Of a stretch of DNA of 64,000 bases, positions 55,399 through 64,000 are shown piece after piece. Numbering within the stretch: the stretch's first letter is position 1; each line of letters opens with the position of its first letter. Below the pieces are notes generated by a model, which saw only the letters and a program-made list of their open reading frames with translations, had not been told where the DNA came from and did not search any database. Both the position numbers and the translations under genes were made by a program. Location of the stretch: assembly GCA_905178155.1 (NCBI GenBank), contig CAJINV010000004.1, forward strand, positions 8,454,882 to 8,518,881, read 5' to 3'. This DNA is from Amoebophrya sp. A120. Lineage: Eukaryota; Sar; Dinophyceae; Syndiniales; Amoebophryaceae.

Positions 55399-55723
55399 AT
55401 TGATTTTAGATGTTTTTCAACATTGAGTCGCTGTTGATACTAAAATTTTTTTGCACTTTTTCTTCGCTGTGTTTTTTACGTTTCATATTGCGATAGTCCA
55501 CGTATTCTAAGCCCCTCTAGAAGACCCTCCGGAGGTGGCTATGGGCCTCTGACGGCAGTGGTCATGTACATGTTTTCGTTTGATCTTCTTCTTCAGATAG
55601 ACACAGCTGTGTAGCAATTCAGTAGGAAGAAATCGCACTTCATCATTTGTCACCACTACGCATCCTCGCCGCAAGCGCGTGAAACTACTGTGGGCGTCAA
55701 TGAGATCTTTTTTGGCTTCGTCT
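55399..55723. repeat. Tandem duplication, copy 1 flank (copy 2: 61453-61777)
   Basis: With gene A this makes a ~1.1-kb unit (54.64-55.72 and 60.71-61.78 kb). Near-identity here is higher than in the middle of gene A. Both copies break at TTCGTCTG. Confidence 0.9.
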
Positions 55724-56311
55724 GCCCGGCGCAAGGCCGCGGTCCGATACTGCCAGACGCTGCTTTGATTGGGAAACTTCTTCCACAACATGTTGCCCAC
55801 CTTGTCCATCTTGTTGTGGTGTTCCAGATCCAGTATGATCTTTATTTCTCTCATCCCGCAGGAGCAGCAGCTGGGGTTCCGCTCCGGCCTCCAGAGCGAA
55901 GGCGGCGTTCTTCTGGAGAGAAGAAGAAGATGGCTGAAAATGCTCTTGGTTTATTACCTCATTTAGATCCCGCACGGATGTTTTTGCATCGGTTCTCGTT
56001 CTCCCGCCCAGGTCGCTCTGCGGGGTGGCGGATGAAGACGATACTAGTGCAGCAGTCTTCTCTTCGCGCTGATGCAACCCGTTTAGCTCATGCTTCCCGT
56101 CGTTCTGCTCCGCATCAAAGATGTCTTTAGTGTCCTGATCTGCAACATGCAGCTGCAGTAAATGATCGGTTCGAGAAGTATCAATCGCGCACACGAAGAC
56201 CAGCTGCACTGGGTGTTGCTGCCGCCATCGCCAAAAAGACGTTCCGCTGCAGCAGGCCACTGCGAACAGACGCAGCAAACACGGGCGGAGAGGCGGTCGC
56301 ATGTTTCTCAT
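55507..56311 (-). CDS. Gene X, two overlapping frames
   Basis: From ATG at 56311 one frame reads a signal-like start (CLLRLFAVACCSGTSFWRW) and a charged region (DLGGRTRTDAKTSVRDLNEV). From about 55855 a second frame is more protein-like: MREIKIILDLEHHNKMDKVG, NMLWKKFPNQSSVWQYRTAA, LRRADEAKKDLIDAHSSFTR, LRRGCVVVTNDEVRFLPTEL, ending ATSGGSSRGA. The two may be joined by an unrecognised intron or frameshift, or the second may be the true gene. The last 72 codons are duplicated at 61561-61777. Confidence 0.5.
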
Positions 56312-57079
56312 TTCGATTTGTGCTTCATCCTAAAAACCTGCAGCACGTCGACATCGACGCAGCATGTATTTCTATATGCACCACCACCACCACCAAGATG
56401 AACCACAAACATCTTCTTCATAGCAAGAGTGCCCCATTTGTTCTACTCTTTTTCCGGAGACACCATGTCCGCTCTTCGTCGCTCAAAAATCCCCAAACTT
56501 CAAGCTCACGACACTCTTCACGACAGATTGTCGACCCAGGACAAACAGATAGAAGCTTAAGCTTCAGTTTGATAAACACAAGGGTCAAAAATCTCAATAA
56601 ACACATTCGCTCTTCCTGCTCTAACTCCATCCAGTCACGAGCGGCTTCAGATGTAGAGCTCCCGCAGCCACTTCGCTTCATGAAAGCACCACCACGGCCC
56701 CTTCGGAACAACCCGGAAGTGGCAAACGAAGATGCCGATAAGTTTAATAAGTAGTGCTTGTGTTTGTTCTTGTTGTATTCAAAAAATAAAAAAATCAACC
56801 TCCATGACGCGAAAGATCGAGGAGCATCTTCATCCAGCCGAAAATGGTGTCGGTTCTTCGGATTCTATTCGTAAAACATCACAGTTGCACAGGAAGAACT
56901 GCCTGCTCCTTCTGTCTTCGCATTCGCTGTTCTTGAAACCAGTATAAAACTAACAGTTATAATCTAAATCTTCTTCATACAGCTTGAGCTTTCGCCTTCT
57001 CGGAGCAATAACCAACGCAGATCGAGTGGTAGAGATGGGCCGCTCCAGTTCCAGAAACATCTACGTACTACCGTCCTCC
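56312..57079. other. Intergenic region
   Basis: Opposed frames at 56320-56754 (+) and 56418-56798 (-) are both unsupported. No ILE or repeat. Confidence 0.45.
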
Positions 57080-58062
57080 TCACGTCCTCCTGCTCCTGCG
57101 ACAGCAAAAAAACAGCACAATGAGCGAGAAAAGGATCGACGCGCCGACGATTAGGTGGACCTGGTTTCGCCGCTTGATCTGGTAGTCCAATTCGGCTTGG
57201 GCCATGCGGTCTGGCTGTGGAGCTTCTCCTGCACAGGACAGAGAACCGCTCCCGTTTCCACACGACGTGGTCCCTGCGCTTTGTTCTTGTTCCGCTGGCC
57301 CATCTTCACCGCTCGTGGTATTTGCGGTATGCTGGGTTTTGTTCTCACCACTGATGTTATTATCCCCTACTGCGTCGGGCACGTACACCGCCTTCGGGAG
57401 CCCCGCCAGCGGCCCTACGTTGTTCGCGACAGAACCGCTCCAGGTGGCCGAATCGTCGTACGGAATGGTAGTTCCGTTCGGTGCGCCCTCGGCCTTCAAT
57501 GGCGCCCGCGGGGCCTTGTTCGCGCCGCCGGTCGGACGGGAAACCGCTATCCTGTGCAAAAGTATCGTACACGTACTCGTATTGCAGTCATGCATTACAA
57601 ATCCTGTTCTTAAGGTAATTCCGCACTACAAATTTTATTTCTCATGCTGCGGAAATTTGTAATGCAGTCATACGAGTACGATACTTTTGCAATGCATAAC
57701 CGCAGCTGCTTGCTGCTGTTCCTGGTGATTCTCCGGGGCGTGAGATGCCTATCCTGTGCAAAAGTAGCGTACTAGTACAGTAGTCCACTGCAATCGATTC
57801 TTGATCTGAATCTGCATGAGCATGACAAACATCATGCTTCCTAATTGTCGGGCAACTTGTGCTAGTACGATAATTTTTCAATGCGTAAAGCCTCCTCGCT
57901 GGCAATGTCGGCGAATTCGTTCACACTGACATGGTCGGTCGCGGCTTTATTGTTGCTGGACGCGGCGGCGGGGCCGGTGCTCCGGGCTGCGTCGGTTTCG
58001 ACCTTCTCCGACGACACAGCTCCCGGCTGCGTCGTCTCGCGATCCGCGGGGGGGACGACCAT
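57080..58062 (-). CDS. Tail-anchored membrane protein
   Basis: About 230 aa from exons 58062-57888, 57749-57699 and 57547-57080, joined across two family D ILEs. The N-terminus is polar (MVVPPADRETTQPGAVSSEK, then NEFADIASEEALRIEK), the middle is Gly/Ser/Asn-rich with a few Cys, and the extreme C-terminus is a single TM (VHLIVGASILFSLIVLFFCC) followed by RRSRRT. This is the layout of a C-terminally anchored protein of the ER or plasma membrane. No SNARE motif is evident. Family unknown. Confidence 0.7.
57548..57698. mobile_element. ILE family D
   Basis: Starts TATCCTGTGCAAAAGTATCG, ends ACTTTTGCAATGCATA. TSD ACCGC. Confidence 0.92.
57750..57887. mobile_element. ILE family D
   Basis: 138 bp. 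Starts TATCCTGTGCAAAAGTAGCG, ends ATTTTTCAATGCGTA. Flanks ATGCC/AAGCC. Only a 51-bp exon lies between the two D copies. Confidence 0.88.
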
Positions 58063-58606
58063 GCGTTGATCTTTTGTTATACTCTATTCTTGTGGACCAG
58101 CAGATCCAGTATAATTGCCACTAGTGCTAGTCACGTGCGTTGCATGTCAATATGAATGATTGTAGCCAGCTTTATTTGAGTGTTTGCGTTTGCCCAACAC
58201 TCTGACTTCGCTGTCTTCCGGCCCTTACACAAACCTGGCCTTGTGTCCGTCTCATTTCGCTCCGCAGGCTCTGCTTCAATAGTACGACTTACTCTCGTTT
58301 TCACTCACACGTCTCTGCCTTTGCCTTTGGTAACACGCAAACGAAATATCATCTCGCGCTTGTCTGCGCTTTAAAATGAACAAGAATGACGAACAGTGTC
58401 GCACTTCTGCATGGATGCGGGCGTTGTCACTGTTAACGCTGATCTCGTCAGTTTTTGCAGGACTAGTAGTTTGGCTGAAGAGTCGGATATAAAAAGAATG
58501 GGCTTGCAGCTCGTCTTCGTTTTCTGATGGCGGAAAGGTGTCTTGCTCTGTTTTTCCCCACCGCTTCAGGTCGGCTTTATCGGTCCTTTAGTCACGACGT
58601 GGACAG
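58063..58606. other. Intergenic region
   Basis: Probable 5' flank of the tail-anchored protein gene and 3' flank of gene B1. Nothing else seen. Confidence 0.5.
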
Positions 58607-60430
58607 TCACAATTCCAATTGCGGGAAAACGCATCTGATTTCGATTGGCTCTTTCATCGGTTCCTTCCGCCGACGACGTTTCTCGAAAACTTCCGCCGCC
58701 ACGTCAAGCCAGGTGTGGTCCGCTTTGAGAAAGCCGGACCCGATCTTGTCTTTGTTTATTTTCCCAGATGATGCTGGTTCTTGCGCTTGCTGTGCGCTAG
58801 GGGATTTGTTTTTGCCACCGTTGCTGCTGGTGCCATTATTCTCCGCTTCCTCCTCGTCAGGAAGAAGTTTCTCGCGGTTGTTATCTGCTGTTGTGTTTGC
58901 CGGAGCGGATGCCATTAACGCGTCTTGTTCACCGCCCTCGATCATATCATCGTCCCGCCTCTCATCCTGACTGGCGTCAACATTGTCATCGGCAGGAACA
59001 AATCCCGTTTCATCCTGTAATTCCTCGACCAAAAACTTGACGTTTTCTGGAGCGTACTCTTGGAAGCCGGGAAAAATGTTTTTCCACCATAAATTCTCGC
59101 TCTTCTCCCCCGTTATAATGTCCGCAAACCTCGTGCCGTCGACGGCATGCTCCCGAACGATCTTCACCAGCAATTTCAGTTCCTCCAAAAATGTTCTCGC
59201 TTCTGCGCCTGTACCAAATTCGAAATCGATCTTTCTTGCAATTCCGCTGTCGGGCATGTTAAGTGCAGGTTGGAAAGTGATGCGCACGGCTTGCTTGTCG
59301 TCCTCTGGAGGGACGGCACTGGAATCCGACTCGTTGATAAACATATTCGCATCTGTATGTGCAGGATTAGTGGATAAATCTCCGTGGTCTTGTGCGCTGA
59401 CATCTTCCCCGGCTACAGCAACTGCCTCGTCGTCGCCGGTGGTTTGCGGCAGAGGCCCGTAAAGAACTACAGCTGCTCCTTCTCGCGCGTGCGAGCTGCT
59501 ATTTTCACCGTCTTCTTCAACTCCGATTTCTTCGTTCTCCTCGCGTTCGTAGGTCCCAGGCGGCCAGTCGGAAAATTGTAATTCTTGTCCTCGCAGCTCG
59601 ATCACAATGAAACCGGTATAATAGGTCGCCTCCCGAGCTTCCTCCGTTGACCAAAAAACTGGTATGCTACGGTCTAGCAATCCGAAGTGGTGGCTCAAGC
59701 CAAGCTTGACACGCTCGTGAAGATCCACCGACAAACTCGGGATATCGTCCTGCTGGACCCAGCAGTGGTATACTTCGCCTGTATACAGACAAACCCACAA
59801 TCCCAAGTAAGCTTGCGGAAAAACTTCTGTGTCGCGAAAAGGCATCTCGTGAGGGAATGCGTCCGCCGGCGAGCGGGTGATGCGTTCAACATTATGCGGG
59901 TTCGCGAAGCGAAGAAGTGCCGTGTGCCGAAACTGGCGACAATCCCGCTCCTTCTTCAACGCGCTTTGGTCCCAGCAATCCTCGTCCAGGTCCAACAACT
60001 GCTCGCGGTACCGGAGACGCCGGGCGAACGTGCCCTCCGGTAGCTGAAACTCCTCCTCCAGCCGCTTCCCAACGTCCGCAACAAACGCTGCCTCGAGCTT
60101 GATGGCTTCCTGTCGGAGCACGCTTTCCAGTGTTCGAAGTATTGGCATCGGTTCGGCGAGCAGACAGGGGTGGACCGCGAAATCCCGCACACTAGGACAC
60201 GGTGCTACGGCCACACTAGACGCCTTTCCTGCGGTAATCTCGTGCTTGCCCATGTTCACCAGGCGAAACGGCAAACAGAGTCCGTCCGCTGCTGCGGCCG
60301 CGGTTAAGATATTCTGTCTAGGGTCGTGGACACACGTTCTTAGCAATGTGCCATCGCTGTCGGTTGCAGCGGCGTCCCACTGCCTTGCCATCAGTCTTAT
60401 CAGCTCCAACCTTCTTTGCCTCTTTTTCAC
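58607..60430 (-). CDS. Gene B1, intronless 607-aa protein of unknown function
   Basis: A single open frame from ATG at 60430. Blocks shared with B2: FRLVNMGKHEITAGK, then RTLESVLRQEAIKLEAAFVA, DVGKRLEEEFQLPEGTF, a mid region with TGFIVIELRG, then EELKLLVKIVREHAV, DIITGEKSENLWWKNIFPGF, PENVKFLVEELQ, and the C-terminal DHTWLDVAAEVFEKRRRRKE and IEIRCVFPQL. Two acidic, Ser/Asn-rich linkers separate them. No catalytic motif, signal or TM is recognised. No ILE interrupts it, unlike B2. Confidence 0.8.
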   Translation of the reverse strand: MKKRQRRLELIRLMARQWDAAATDSDGTLLRTCVHDPRQNILTAAAAADGLCLPFRLVNMGKHEITAGKASSVAVAPCPSVRDFAVHPCLLAEPMPILRTLESVLRQEAIKLEAAFVADVGKRLEEEFQLPEGTFARRLRYREQLLDLDEDCWDQSALKKERDCRQFRHTALLRFANPHNVERITRSPADAFPHEMPFRDTEVFPQAYLGLWVCLYTGEVYHCWVQQDDIPSLSVDLHERVKLGLSHHFGLLDRSIPVFWSTEEAREATYYTGFIVIELRGQELQFSDWPPGTYEREENEEIGVEEDGENSSSHAREGAAVVLYGPLPQTTGDDEAVAVAGEDVSAQDHGDLSTNPAHTDANMFINESDSSAVPPEDDKQAVRITFQPALNMPDSGIARKIDFEFGTGAEARTFLEELKLLVKIVREHAVDGTRFADIITGEKSENLWWKNIFPGFQEYAPENVKFLVEELQDETGFVPADDNVDASQDERRDDDMIEGGEQDALMASAPANTTADNNREKLLPDEEEAENNGTSSNGGKNKSPSAQQAQEPASSGKINKDKIGSGFLKADHTWLDVAAEVFEKRRRRKEPMKEPIEIRCVFPQLEL

Positions 60431-60705
60431 ACACCGTAGAACCGCGGCAGCGTACTCGTACTATGCATTGCGAAAAAATCGTACTTCTAGACTAAAGCTG
60501 CGCATCTTCACAAATTACTTTATTCGAAGTGCGAGGTAACAAACTCAATCTGGAACTTCGCGGTTGAGTCCTTATCCGCCCGGCCGGCCGGATGACAACT
60601 CAACCACTTCTGCAAAAAATACTGAAAGCATTTTTTGAAAAAGAAAAAAGAAAATCCTCGTGAAGTTTCACGCCGGTTAGCAGATCTGTCACACGACATG
60701 CTGTG

Positions 60706-61452
60706 TCACACGACATGCTGCAGCGAAATTAATACGACTAAGTACGGTAGTTTTGCAATGAATACGCACACCCGTTCGGCAGTTTGCAAAAACGGGGCCG
60801 CGAAATCGTCATACTCGTCGGCGGACGCGACCACGACCTGCCGATCTCGTCGTTGCACCGATGCTTTTTCTTCGTTACAAGCCAGCCGATTTTGGTGATT
60901 GCGGGGCCCCTGCTGCAGCTTCGCTTGATTGTCACTCTCGTCGGGCGGCGTGGTTCCAGAAGATTTACTGCTGGGCGCTTGAAGATGTGTTGTTTTCAAC
61001 TCCTCTCCCCCGACCGGGCTGGTGCCCGTCAATCCGACCGCAGCGGCGATGTCTTCTATTTCCTTCTGCGTGTCGAATATCAGTTTGGGAGGAATCGAAC
61101 CTGATGGCAGGATCGAAATCCTGTCTTGGGAACCAAGCAAAACCGCCGGCGGATGCTTGGCTTCCAAGGTCCTCAACAAAGTTTTTTTCCACGTATCATC
61201 ATGGACCACTTCCAGGTTTGCAGAGCCGAGCTGCTTGAGCAATTCGGCGTATTCGCTGCTGTTCTGCTTCCAACCCAACGCTTTCTCGAGCGCACTGCGC
61301 CTCACGCAGAGTGTTTCTTCTTGAACGGTAAAGGAACATGGGTCACTGTGCCGTTCAAGTCCACGGACAGGCTTTGTTGCCGTGGCTGATGTCGGTGGCC
61401 CAGTACTTGCTGGACCGGCCACGGCTGGCGGTCCCGTGGAGGATGCGGCCAT
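60706..61452 (-). CDS. Gene A2, paralogue of A1
   Basis: 248 aa, one exon. Same N-terminal 70 residues and C-terminal block as A1, with the middle diverged (e.g. KQLGSANLEVVHDDTWKKTL in place of the A1 sequence). Retention of the frame despite divergence suggests both copies are functional. Confidence 0.75.
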   Translation of the reverse strand: MAASSTGPPAVAGPASTGPPTSATATKPVRGLERHSDPCSFTVQEETLCVRRSALEKALGWKQNSSEYAELLKQLGSANLEVVHDDTWKKTLLRTLEAKHPPAVLLGSQDRISILPSGSIPPKLIFDTQKEIEDIAAAVGLTGTSPVGGEELKTTHLQAPSSKSSGTTPPDESDNQAKLQQGPRNHQNRLACNEEKASVQRRDRQVVVASADEYDDFAAPFLQTAERVCVFIAKLPYLVVLISLQHVV

Positions 61453-61560
61453 ATTGATTTTAGATGTTTTTCAACATTGAGTCGCTGTTGATACTAAAAT
61501 TTTTTTGCACTTTTTCTTCGCTGTGTTTTTTACGTTTCATATTGCGATAGTCCACGTATT

Positions 61561-61777
61561 CTAAGCCCCTCTAGAAGACCCTCCGGAGGTGGCTATGGGC
61601 CTATGACGGCAGTGGTCATGTACATGTTTTCGTTTGATCTTCTTCTTCAGATAGACACAGCTGTGTAGCAATTCAGTAGGACGAAATCGCACTTCATCAT
61701 TTGTCACCACTACGCATCCTCGCCGCAAGCGCGTGAAACTACTGTGGGCGTCAATGAGATCTTTTTTGGCTTCGTCT
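61561..61777 (-). pseudogene. 3' fragment of gene X
   Basis: Encodes DEAKKDLIDAHSSFTRLRRG to ATSGGSSRGA as in gene X, with one or two changes. Upstream of 61777 the match stops and nothing equivalent to the rest of X follows. It looks like a passenger of the gene A duplication. Confidence 0.75.
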
Positions 61778-62025
61778 GTACGGTGCTTTTGTTTGTCGTT
61801 GAAGTTGCAGAGCAGCTCATCTCAAGATGGCAAAATGATGTAATAATGTCTTGTAATCATCTTTTTATCTCCACTGCCACGCGAATTCATAGTCGCAAAA
61901 GAAGCCTAGAACACCCGGATCCGTTCCTTGCGAGCAGCATTAGTGCCACTTTCTTGCTCCTTCACGAGATATTCTCAGTCTTCATCATCAGTGCTCGAGA
62001 ACAGAATCCTCCGCCCCAGATCAGT

Positions 62026-64000
62026 CTATAACTGCGGAAAAACGCACTTAATCTCGATCGGCTCCCTCATAGGCTCCTTCTTTCGCCGCCGCTTTTCAAA
62101 GACCGCCGTTGCCACGTCGAGCCAGGTCTGGTCTGCACGAAGGATGCCGGCGTCGTCTTGTGAGCCAGAAACGACTGCGGTGTTGGAAACCGCAGAAGTG
62201 CTGATGGCAGTGTCCCCTCCTGCGACGGCAGCAGTTTCTTCGTCGGGGAGCAGCCTCTCCCGTACAAGCCTTCCTGAAACCGCGTCGAGCGACGTTATGC
62301 AGTCGATAGCCATCGTCGCCTCGCCACAGGATGAATGCTTTATTTCCTGTTGTTCCAGTGAGTTGTCGTGTTCGTCGGAGGTCGTGCTGACGTCGGGAGA
62401 AGCTGGCTCCTGCAGTTCCTCGACCAGAAACTTCACGTTCTCTGGCTTGAACACCCCCGGAGCTGGAAAAACGTGTTTCCACTCGAGGCCTTCGCAGTTG
62501 TCTTTGCCCGTGACGATATCTTTCCACGCCGTATCCAGGAAAAAAACTGTGTAAGTGTAACTTTGTAGGTGTAGGAAGAGCAGCATCACAAATTCGTTTT
62601 GCATCACACGGAAAACCTCTCATGCGCAGCTAGTACGTGGAAACGCGTATGATAGTAGCCTATGACGCACTTCCAGCATGACAAGTGTAACTGTTTTGCA
62701 TTTTCTGCATCACAGATTTACACTTGCACAGTTTTTTTCTTGCATACGCTGTCGTCTTGGAGTACTCACGAATGATTTTGTGCACCAGTTTCAATTCGTC
62801 GTAGAACTTGATAGCTTCGTCAGCGGTTTTGAAAGCCAGGTCCATCGTTTTCATGTCAGTGTCGTCAAATTCCTCATTATTTGCGAACAGCGTAAAACGC
62901 ACAATGTGATAGATGTCATCGACGTCATCGAGATCGATCTCATCGTCTTCTTCAGCAGGTGAATGAGACTGCAGGATGCCGTGTTCAACAACCGCCCGCT
63001 TGACATCGTCCCAGTCCCAGTCATGGTGGTCGTCGCGGAAACTTGTATGGTCAATCTTGAGTTTATCCACCTAGAGAAACGCTTTTTTATTAATGCAGAT
63101 ACTGCAAGAAAAATGCCTAAAGTATTCGTCCGGCGTGGCCTGCGTGATTCCACTGCAACTTCTGCAATGGCAGATATACAAGTTAGTATAGTATCCAGAG
63201 TAATCCAGCGTTTTTCATCGTGGATACAGCTCTATCACCACACAGTAGGTGCCCTCGTATTTCCTCCGAAAAGTCAAAGCCGACGAATCAGTGTCCGCGC
63301 AAAACAGAATCGGCACGTCGTCGACCAAAAACGGGAACTCGGTCTCGTCGTTGAGATCGATGACGTTGTCGCGCGACGGGTCCTCTTCCGTCGCCACGAG
63401 ACTCGTTTTGACAAGGTTGCGCTCCGCGTCGCAAATAATGAAGCACCGCTGCACCGAGCCACGATACGGACACACCCTCAGGCACAGCGACCCTGCTGTA
63501 AGGAGCTTCGGAATATCTTCATCTAGTATAGAAAACTCGAGGTCGTCATGCTCACGTTCCCGCACTATCACTGTTGCTCTGTGACGAGAGGAAAAGCGCA
63601 GTTCAGGCAAAAATGGTGACTCGGGAAAAAGAAATTCATGCCGCACTATGCTTTGTGCGTCCAACAATCCCCCGGTCCATGCGACACCGTCCACCAACGA
63701 CGCAGGCCTCACAGGCTCTCGAAACCGGGCTCGCTTGTCAAAATTGTTTGGTGGTAGTTGAAGCTGCCTTTCCAGTTTTTCGACGACACCCACCATGAAC
63801 GCCGCCTCTGTTGTAGTTGCAAATTGTCGCATCACGCCTTCCAGCGTCTCAAAAACACTGATGAACTCAGCTGTCAGCCGTAGCTTCTGAGCTCGTGAAT
63901 TCAGTGGTAGACGCCCGGGTGCCGCGACACACAGTGCTGTTCCGTTCGCTATCTCCTGTCCGCCCATTTTCATCAGGCGAAAACTGATTCCCACCCCGCC
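62026..64000 (-). CDS. Gene B2, paralogue of B1, 5' end beyond the window
   Basis: Exons near 64000-~63220, ~63074-62747 and 62531-62026. The first visible block FRLMKMGGQEIANGT matches B1 residues from about 54, so the start lies past the window. A GT-AG intron (around 63220-63075, acceptor GTTTCTCTAG) and one family E ILE interrupt it. Across the ILE the frame reads SKTTA|WKDIVTG where B1 reads VDGTRFADIITG without interruption. The C-terminus (TWLDVATAVFEKRRRKKEPM, then IEIKCVFPQL) is str‌ongly conserved with B1. Confidence 0.75.
62532..62746. mobile_element. ILE family E, absent from paralogue B1
   Basis: Starts TATCCAGGAAAAAAACTGTG, ends CAGTTTTTTTCTTGCATA. TSD CGCCG/CGCTG (4 of 5). Removal with one TSD copy restores the frame. 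Confidence 0.92.

Noticed and set aside
56320-56798. Opposed frames on both strands (144 and 126 codons)
   Set aside because: Neither has conserved or coherent composition; they overlap each other and lie just upstream of gene X.
59147-60102. Plus-strand frames of 60-118 codons opposite gene B1
   Set aside because: Shadows of the 607-codon minus gene, whose blocks are conserved in its paralogue.
8356-62746. CRISPR array, because of the many short inverted and direct motifs
   Set aside because: The repeats are element termini and internal motifs with variable spacing inside eukaryotic genes; there is no regular repeat-spacer pattern and no cas gene.
1-64000. Dinoflagellate spliced-leader gene or rRNA/tRNA genes
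   Set aside because: I looked for the CCGTAGCCATTTTGGCTCAAG leader core and for rRNA-like blocks and saw none; tRNAs cannot be excluded by eye.

Overview
Nuclear DNA of a protist eukaryote. Genes are multi-exon, and two intron types occur in the same genes. One is the ordinary GT-AG intron. The other is a mobile 'introner-like element' (ILE) of about 140-340 bp with terminal inverted repeats (TIRs) and, usually, a 5-bp target-site duplication (TSD). Nearly all genes read on the minus strand, as in the unidirectional gene arrays of dinoflagellates. Dense invasive introns with non-canonical ends, Ala/Ser/Gln-rich proteins and an EF-hand cation channel suggest a dinoflagellate-lineage parasite such as Amoebophrya (Syndiniales). 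This assignment is inference; no rRNA or spliced-leader gene is visible. All gene models were built by eye, so exon edges are approximate.

Layout. 0-3.5 kb: a six-exon minus gene with only GT-AG introns. 4.9-5.9 kb: the only convincing plus-strand gene (Gly-rich, coiled coil). 7.7-12.4 kb: a voltage-gated cation channel with EF hands, cut by nine ILEs. 13.5-20.0 kb: a large Cys-containing surface protein cut by eleven ILEs. 21.9-31.4 kb: a Gln/Asn-rich protein ending in a DEDDy 3'-5' exonuclease domain, cut by fourteen ILEs. 32.2-34.7 kb: a basic protein with two PIP-box-like motifs. 35.6-36.9 kb: a secreted protein. 37.3-38.3 kb: a multi-pass membrane protein. 39.0-41.7 kb: a homocysteine S-methyltransferase. 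42.6-46.3 kb: small genes and a Cys-rich surface protein.

46.7-54.6 kb: a type I membrane protein gene whose C-terminal exon appears split by about 4.2 kb of foreign and duplicated DNA. Its first 2.5 kb is a mosaic of pieces copied, in the same order and orientation, from 17.8-19.1, 20.4-20.6, 23.5-24.1 and 35.7-36.1 kb of this window. 54.6-64 kb: a tandemly duplicated family (gene A twice, gene B twice, gene X and a fragment of X) plus a tail-anchored protein gene. One ILE sits in B2 and is absent at the matching place in its paralogue B1.

I count 62 ILEs outside the mosaic, in about eight TIR families (named here A-H), and four complete plus two truncated copies inside it. Typical TIR starts: A, TATCAAATGCAAAAATGTC; B, TATCCTGTGCAAAAACGTCC; C, TATGAGAGTGCACAACTCCC; D, TATCCTGTGCAAAAGTATCG; E, TATCCAAGAAAAAAACTGTG; F, TATGGATGTGTCAGGTTTGA; G, TATCAAAATGAAAAATCCCC; H, TATCAAAGAAAAAAAGTTCG. 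None holds an ORF that looks like a transposase. All families are filled inside with the same short motif, TTGTSATGC and its complement GCATSACAA. Removing an ILE plus one TSD copy rejoins the reading frame where I could test it. The ILEs are therefore best read as non-autonomous DNA transposons that act as introns.
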